Shown here piece by piece: positions 59,907-64,000 of a stretch of 64,000 nucleotides of DNA (within the stretch, counting starts at the first letter, position 1; every line of letters begins with the position of its first letter). The position numbers were made by a program, and so were the translations under genes. The notes below the pieces were generated by a model. It saw only the letters and a list, made by a program, of their open reading frames with translations. It made no database searches and was not told the origin of the DNA. This stretch comes from Pseudonocardia autotrophica (GTDB taxonomy: Bacteria; Actinomycetota; Actinomycetes; Mycobacteriales; Pseudonocardiaceae). The stretch covers positions 2,108,001 to 2,172,000 of the forward strand of contig NZ_AP018920.1 in the NCBI RefSeq assembly GCF_003945385.1, written 5' to 3'.

Positions 59907-60563
59907 ATGACCGGCCTTCACGTGTTCGACATGGACGGCACGCTGCTTCACGGGGCCGCCTCGGTTGAGCTCTCGCGCCACCTCGGAACGTTCGACGAGG
60001 CGAACGCGATCGAGGCCGGCTGGGTCCGGGGTGAGATCACCGAGACCGGCTTCTGGGAGCAGATGCTTCCGCTCTGGTCGACAGCGACCGAGTCGGACAT
60101 CGACGAGGCGTTCGACAACGCCGGCTGGATCGCAGGAGTCCGGGAGGTGTTCGCCGACATCGACCGCCGTGGCGAACACAGCATCGTCATCTCGCAGTCG
60201 CCGCACTTCTTCGTCGGCCGGCTACGGGGGTGGGGGGCTCATCGGACCTTCGGCTCGCTGGTCGGCCCGCACATGAGTCCCGACCAGTGGTCGCTGCTGA
60301 CCGCTCGACACAAGGTCGACATCACCCGGTCGGTGCTGGCCGAACTGGGCGTCTGTGAGTCCCGCTGTGTCGCCTACGGCGACTCCACCTCCGACGTGCT
60401 GTTGTTCGAGCATCTGCACAACACCGTCGGGGTGAACTGTCAGGAATCGTTGCGGTCCAGCGCGGCTGTCGTCTACGACGGCGACGACATCCGTGCGGCC
60501 TACACCCTGGGGCGCTCCCTGTTGGAGCAGTCCACCACTATTCGTTCGGAGTCCGTGTCATGA
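59907..60563 (+). CDS. HAD family phosphatase (SerB-like)
   Basis: 218 aa, HAD subfamily IB. Nucleophile motif FDMDGTLLHG, motif II Ser in IVISQSPHF, motif III Lys in TARHKVDI and motif IV GDSTSDVLLFE. The cap domain is helical (EANAIEAGWVRGEI). It is probably a phosphatase on a small phosphate ester; next to NAMPT and PRPP synthetase, NMN, ribose 5-phosphate or a by-product are possible substrates (inference). ATG 59907 with a CAGGGAG ribosome binding site. The stop overlaps the PRPP synthetase start (ATGA). Confidence 0.87.
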   Translation: MTGLHVFDMDGTLLHGAASVELSRHLGTFDEANAIEAGWVRGEITETGFWEQMLPLWSTATESDIDEAFDNAGWIAGVREVFADIDRRGEHSIVISQSPHFFVGRLRGWGAHRTFGSLVGPHMSPDQWSLLTARHKVDITRSVLAELGVCESRCVAYGDSTSDVLLFEHLHNTVGVNCQESLRSSAAVVYDGDDIRAAYTLGRSLLEQSTTIRSESVS

Positions 60564-61597
60564 CCACCGAGAAGAACCGGACCGGTTCCTTTTCACCGTC
60601 CTCCACACCGACCAGTCTGCCGCTCGGGTACAGTAAGCGACTCATGCTGTTCGGCGGGCGGTCGAATCCGGCCCTTGCCAAGGAGATCAGCGGTCAGCTC
60701 GGGGTCGATCTCGGGCCGGTCACGTTGAAGACCTTCTCCAACGGCGAGGTGTATTGCCGGTTCAACGAGTCGATCCGCGGTGCCGATGTCTTCCTGATCC
60801 AGCCGATGTGTGGCAATCCCGACGAGGGGTTGAACGCCAACGACTCACTGGTCGAACTGCTTGTGATGATCGACGCCGCGGTCGGTGCGAGTGCGCACCG
60901 GGTCATCGCGGTGACCCCGTGGTACGGGTATTCGAGACAGGACAAGAAGTCGGCGCCGCGTGAGCCGATCTCCGCACGACTTGTCGCGCGGATGCTCGAG
61001 TCGGCCGGCGTCGATCGCGTCCTGACGATGGATCTGCACGCCGGGCAGCTGCAAGGGTTCTCACAGCGCCCGATCGACCACATGACCGCGCTGATGATGC
61101 TGGCGGATCACTTCGCGGAGCTCGACGGCGAGCTGGTGGTCGTCGCTCCGGACGCCGGCCGGGTCAAGCTCAACAAGCAGTTCGCCATCAGGATCGGCGC
61201 TGACCTGGCAATCCTGGACAAGGATCGGCCGGAGCAGCAGGTCGCCGAGATCGGACACGTCATCGGTGACGTAGCGGGAAAGACCGCGATCGTCGTCGAC
61301 GACATGATCGACACCGCGGGCACGCTTCGCGCGGCAGGCGAGGCGGTGATGGAAGCCGGTGCTTCGCGAGTGTTCGCCGCTGCGACGCATGCCGTGTTCA
61401 GTGGCCGGGCGTTCGAGAACCTACGATCGGCACCGTTCGAGCGCATCGTCGTCACCGACACGATCCCGCTCCGGCCCGGGGCGCCGGACAACGTCCACGT
61501 GATCTCGTGTGCGCCACTGCTTGCCAATTCCATTCGCCGCATATTCACCGACGACTCGGTCAGTGAGGTCTTCGGTGGAAAGAACCACGCGTTCTAG
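60560..61597 (+). CDS. prs: Ribose-phosphate pyrophosphokinase (PRPP synthetase family)
   Basis: 345 aa. ATP-binding region FSNGEVYCRFNESIRGADVF, flexible loop PWYGYSRQDKKSAPREPISA, PRPP-binding loop VVDDMIDTAGTLR and the phosphate region VVAPDAGRV. These equal those of true PRPP synthetases. A second copy to the housekeeping gene is likely, dedicated to the NAMPT reaction. ATG 60560 overlaps the HAD stop. About 25 residues longer at the N-terminus than the usual enzyme. The phage ADPR-PP synthetase (NARP1) is a relative and an alternative role. Confidence 0.9.
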   Translation: MTTEKNRTGSFSPSSTPTSLPLGYSKRLMLFGGRSNPALAKEISGQLGVDLGPVTLKTFSNGEVYCRFNESIRGADVFLIQPMCGNPDEGLNANDSLVELLVMIDAAVGASAHRVIAVTPWYGYSRQDKKSAPREPISARLVARMLESAGVDRVLTMDLHAGQLQGFSQRPIDHMTALMMLADHFAELDGELVVVAPDAGRVKLNKQFAIRIGADLAILDKDRPEQQVAEIGHVIGDVAGKTAIVVDDMIDTAGTLRAAGEAVMEAGASRVFAAATHAVFSGRAFENLRSAPFERIVVTDTIPLRPGAPDNVHVISCAPLLANSIRRIFTDDSVSEVFGGKNHAF

Positions 61598-61798
61598 GTG
61601 AATGGTCGGATGTCCGGTGTGTCGCGCCATCGCCGTCGGGTGCGACGAGCAGTTCGCGCCACTGCCGGTGTTCTGCCGACGAGTAGGCGGGAACTGGGCC
61701 GGGCGGGAATCAAGTCGTGGAGAGCAGATCGCCGGGGTGCCGCTGCGATTGCTCGATGAGACACACGAAGCGTTGACGGCGGTGACGAAGGAGCCGGA

Positions 61799-62731
61799 GT
61801 GGCCGAACGAATCCCACTGATCATCGACACCGACCCCGGCGTGGACGATGCCTTCGCCATTGCGTTGGCCCTGCACAGCCCCGAGGTCGAGATTCTTGCG
61901 GTGACCGCCACCTACGGCAACGTGTCGCTCGCCAGGACCGCCGCCAACGTGCAGCGCATCCTGGCTCTCGCCGGACGGGCGGACGTTCCGACGGCGCCCG
62001 GAGCGGCCCGCCCCCTCATCCATGAGCAGGCCGAGGTCGCCCCCGACTGGCACGGCGAGGACGGTCTCGGTCTCCGCTCCCGCGACTACCCGAACGTCGA
62101 CGCGATCGGGCAGCACACCGCCCTCTCCGTCAAGGCCGAGATCCTCCGCCGGTCACCCATACCGGTCACGATCGCCGTCCTCGGCCCCATGACCAACATC
62201 GCACTGCTCCTGGCGATCCATCCGGAACTGGCGCCGAAGATCGGGCGCATCGTCGCCATGGGCGGTTCGCTCGGACTGGGGAACACGCGCGGTGCCGGTG
62301 AGTTCAACATCTATGCCGATCCGGAGGCCGCCCACCGCGTGCTGGCGCAGTCGGAGGTTCCGGTCACGCTCGTTCCGCTCGACATGACCATGAGTTGCTG
62401 GGCGGGTGCGGAATGGCTGGACATGCTTTCCTCGGCGGGGCCGCGGTGTGCCACGCTGGTTCGGACCGCCGACCTGTACCGGGAGGTGTTCCGTGAGCGA
62501 TACGGTCAGGACGCCGTCGTTCTGCACGACATGCTGGCGATGATCGAGGTCGTCGCCCCGGGGACGCTGGCGGTCACTCCGCAGCCGATCAGCGTGGACT
62601 GCACGCTGGGGCCGGAACGAGGCAGGACCACATCCGGGACCGGTGTTGGTCCGAGCGTGGACGTCGCGCTCGAGGTGGATTCGGCGACGGTGCTCACCGA
62701 GTCGCTACGGCGTATCTCCGCCATGCGGTGA
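61799..62731 (+). CDS. Inosine/uridine-preferring (pyrimidine/purine) nucleoside hydrolase
   Basis: 310 aa. Calcium-binding signature DTDPGVDDAFAIALAL near the N-terminus, the second part GPMTNIALLLAIHPE and AMGGSLGLGNTRGAGEFNIY, then His in VLHDMLAMIE. The enzyme splits N-ribosyl compounds into base and ribose; specificity is open and nicotinamide riboside is possible. GTG 61799 has GAAGGAG upstream. The 201-bp gap from prs holds no gene. Ribose would go to the ribokinase of the cluster. Confidence 0.9.
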   Translation: MAERIPLIIDTDPGVDDAFAIALALHSPEVEILAVTATYGNVSLARTAANVQRILALAGRADVPTAPGAARPLIHEQAEVAPDWHGEDGLGLRSRDYPNVDAIGQHTALSVKAEILRRSPIPVTIAVLGPMTNIALLLAIHPELAPKIGRIVAMGGSLGLGNTRGAGEFNIYADPEAAHRVLAQSEVPVTLVPLDMTMSCWAGAEWLDMLSSAGPRCATLVRTADLYREVFRERYGQDAVVLHDMLAMIEVVAPGTLAVTPQPISVDCTLGPERGRTTSGTGVGPSVDVALEVDSATVLTESLRRISAMR

Positions 62732-63019
62732 CGGTCTCCCGTCCGGCCGGTAGCGGAAGGGCCCTTCCGCGAGATCCACAGAAGCCGCCGAGCGGGTCCG
62801 CGACGACCGCAACAACTGTCGCTCCATGCGCGGGACACGGATGGTTCGTCTGCCCTGCCCATGACGCGGGCGAGCGCCGGTCGCCGAAGCCCTGAAGAAC
62901 TTCTGGGCAGCGCTGCCGGATCCGGAAGCAGCTCCCGCGGTCGGGTCCCGGGCGTGACGTCCCCGGAACCCCGCACCGGTGCGCGGCGTGCCGAACGAAG
63001 GAGAGAGCCGCGAGCCGGT

Positions 63020-63307
63020 CTACGAGGAGAACCGCGGGTGCAGCGTCCGCGACCGGCCGTCGTAGTCGTCCAGCCAAGCGCGTCCCTGTTCGGTGAGCTG
63101 CACCCGGCCCGGATCGCCCTCGGCTCCGCCGACCGGCTCGACGTAGCCGAGCTCGCGGACGTCGGCCGCGAACTGCTGCGCCATCGACTCCTGCAGCTCC
63201 GTCACCTCACCCGGCCCGAAGACCACCTCGGCCGGTGTGGTGTCGTTGCCGGCCGCCAGCACCCGTCGCAGGAACTCGGCGAGCCGGGAGTCGGCCTTGG
63301 CGCTCAT
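63020..63307 (-). CDS. Small hypothetical protein
   Basis: 95 aa, ATG 63307. Helical at the start (SRLAEFLRRVLAAGNDTTPA), then a winged-helix-like pattern (VTELQESMAQQFAADVRELG and GRVQLTEQGRAWL). It could be a small DNA-binding or partner protein; no family is recognised. Convergent with the nucleoside hydrolase gene across a 288-bp gap in which nothing is seen. Confidence 0.6.
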   Translation of the reverse strand: MSAKADSRLAEFLRRVLAAGNDTTPAEVVFGPGEVTELQESMAQQFAADVRELGYVEPVGGAEGDPGRVQLTEQGRAWLDDYDGRSRTLHPRFSS

Positions 63308-63412
63308 GGGCCGAGGTTAACCGGCTGGGCCGTCGCCGGGGGGTGTGTGAGCGGACGGGTTCGCCCCCGGTAGTCGGAGCCTGCACCGACGACGGGGTTC
63401 GTGCTGCGAACC

Positions 63413-63766
63413 TCACGGCCGGTCGCCCCGCTCGCGCGCGGCCGGTCCCGGACCGCTCGGCTCCGGTGCGGGCGAGGCGGAGCCGAAGATCCGGTCGAGG
63501 GTGGTCATCACGGTGCCCGCCGGCCCGTCGGCGTCGAGCGAGTAGTAGCGGTTCCGGCCGGCCCGTCGTTCGTTGACGAGCCCGGCGGTGCGCAGGATCC
63601 GCAGGTGCGCGGACACGGTGGTGCGGGTGACGGCCGGCGCCTGGGTCGCGATCTCACCCGCGGAGCACTCCGCACCGTCGGTCAGCATGCAGAGGATGTT
63701 CCGGCGGGTGGGGTCGGCGAGCGCGTCGAAGGCCACGCCCACCGCCCGATCCTCGGCGGCGGTCAC
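63413..63766 (-). CDS. ArsR family transcriptional regulator
   Basis: 117 aa from GTG 63766. Winged helix at about residues 10-80: FDALADPTRRNILCMLTDGA, then RTTVSAHLRILRTAGLVNER and RRAGRNRYYSLDA. The single Cys in GAECSAGE does not by itself form a known metal site. It follows the COG0523 GTPase gene by 15 bases in the same direction, so zinc-related control is possible. Confidence 0.87.
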   Translation of the reverse strand: MTAAEDRAVGVAFDALADPTRRNILCMLTDGAECSAGEIATQAPAVTRTTVSAHLRILRTAGLVNERRAGRNRYYSLDADGPAGTVMTTLDRIFGSASPAPEPSGPGPAARERGDRP

Positions 63767-63781
63767 CGGACCGGCGCCATG

Positions 63782-64000
63782 TCAGAGCCCGGCAGGGAGT
63801 CGTCCGGCTCCCGCCGCGGCGGCGACGTCGATCTCGCCGGTACCGAGCGGGTCGGGCAGTGCGTCCCAGCCGTCGGGCCCGAGGCCGATCTCGGCGTCGG
63901 TCAGCAGGCAGGCGTCCAGCTCGGCGAACAGCGTGTCGCGGTCGATCCCCTGGCCGATGAAGACCAGCTCCTGGCGGCAGTCGCCGACGGTGTCGTCCCA
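63782..64000 (-). CDS. COG0523 (CobW/ZigA-like) GTP-binding protein, C-terminal end only
   Basis: The last 72 residues of a gene whose start lies beyond base 64000. DCRQELVFIGQGIDRDTLFA and ELDACLLTDAEIG are the conserved C-terminal part of COG0523 metallochaperone-type GTPases, often induced in zinc shortage. The end VAAAAGAGRLPAGL is extra. It probably forms a unit with the ArsR gene. Confidence 0.8.
   Translation of the reverse strand, partial: WDDTVGDCRQELVFIGQGIDRDTLFAELDACLLTDAEIGLGPDGWDALPDPLGTGEIDVAAAAGAGRLPAGL

Noticed and set aside
61602..61820. Small open frame (72 codons) between prs and the nucleoside hydrolase gene
   Set aside because: It overlaps the hydrolase start, has no ribosome binding site and no recognisable family.

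Overview
The window reads as chromosomal DNA of a high-GC actinobacterium. Most third codon positions are G or C, GTG starts are frequent, and many adjacent genes overlap by 4 bases. Gene order in two blocks matches Mycobacterium tuberculosis as I remember it: miaB, a membrane protein, a DUF349 protein, a LigB-like protein, miaA, dapF, hflX, lexA, nrdR and an alpha/beta hydrolase; then a PucR-type regulator with fabD/fabH/acpP/fabF, aceE, a DUF3052 protein and ahpE. The class II (B12-dependent) ribonucleotide reductase and the Streptomyces-like PucR regulator next to fabD suggest a member of the Pseudonocardiaceae or a relative. That placement is inference.

Layout. (1) 1-2426: the C-terminal part of a sensor histidine kinase facing a TAXI-type solute-binding protein, with a tandem repeat at their junction. 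(2) 2477-13099: tRNA modification (miaB, miaA), lysine/peptidoglycan precursor synthesis (dapF), an ArsR/MFS divergent pair, the ribosome-associated GTPase HflX and an anchored exported protein. (3) 13128-19438: a 16-bp tandem repeat, lexA, a candidate SOS box, two tandem single-pass membrane proteins, then nrdR and nrdJ. (4) 19542-26525: small enzymes and hypotheticals (hydrolase, Nudix, methyltransferase, HTH, transglutaminase-like, metallo-beta-lactamase fold, DUF3145). (5) 26539-37072: type II fatty acid synthesis operon with its likely activator, pirin, cold-shock protein, pyruvate dehydrogenase E1, DUF3052 and AhpE.

(6) 37088-47246: tRNA-Val(TAC), directly followed by a type I restriction-modification operon in the order R-S-M and an AIPR abortive-infection gene, then a TetR fragment and a DUF6461 gene. 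This looks like a defence island beside a tRNA. (7) 47247-62731: a second accessory block. It holds an amidohydrolase, a 4-oxalocrotonate-type tautomerase, a luciferase-like monooxygenase, a NIPSNAP protein, two aldehyde dehydrogenases, a glutamine-amidotransferase-like protein, a LacI regulator, a ribokinase, a NAMPT-type phosphoribosyltransferase, a HAD phosphatase, a PRPP synthetase and a nucleoside hydrolase. Five related 17-bp sites (consensus close to NGATAGAAWCGTTTCTN) lie in its promoter regions and are good candidates for the LacI operator. Together the genes can close a route from an N-riboside to base plus ribose, ribose 5-phosphate, PRPP and NMN. I regard this as the most interesting system in the window.

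(8) 63020-64000: a small hypothetical, an ArsR regulator and the end of a COG0523 GTPase. Several genes across the core part have a TANNNT box 6-8 bases before the start codon and no ribosome binding site, which suggests leaderless mRNAs.
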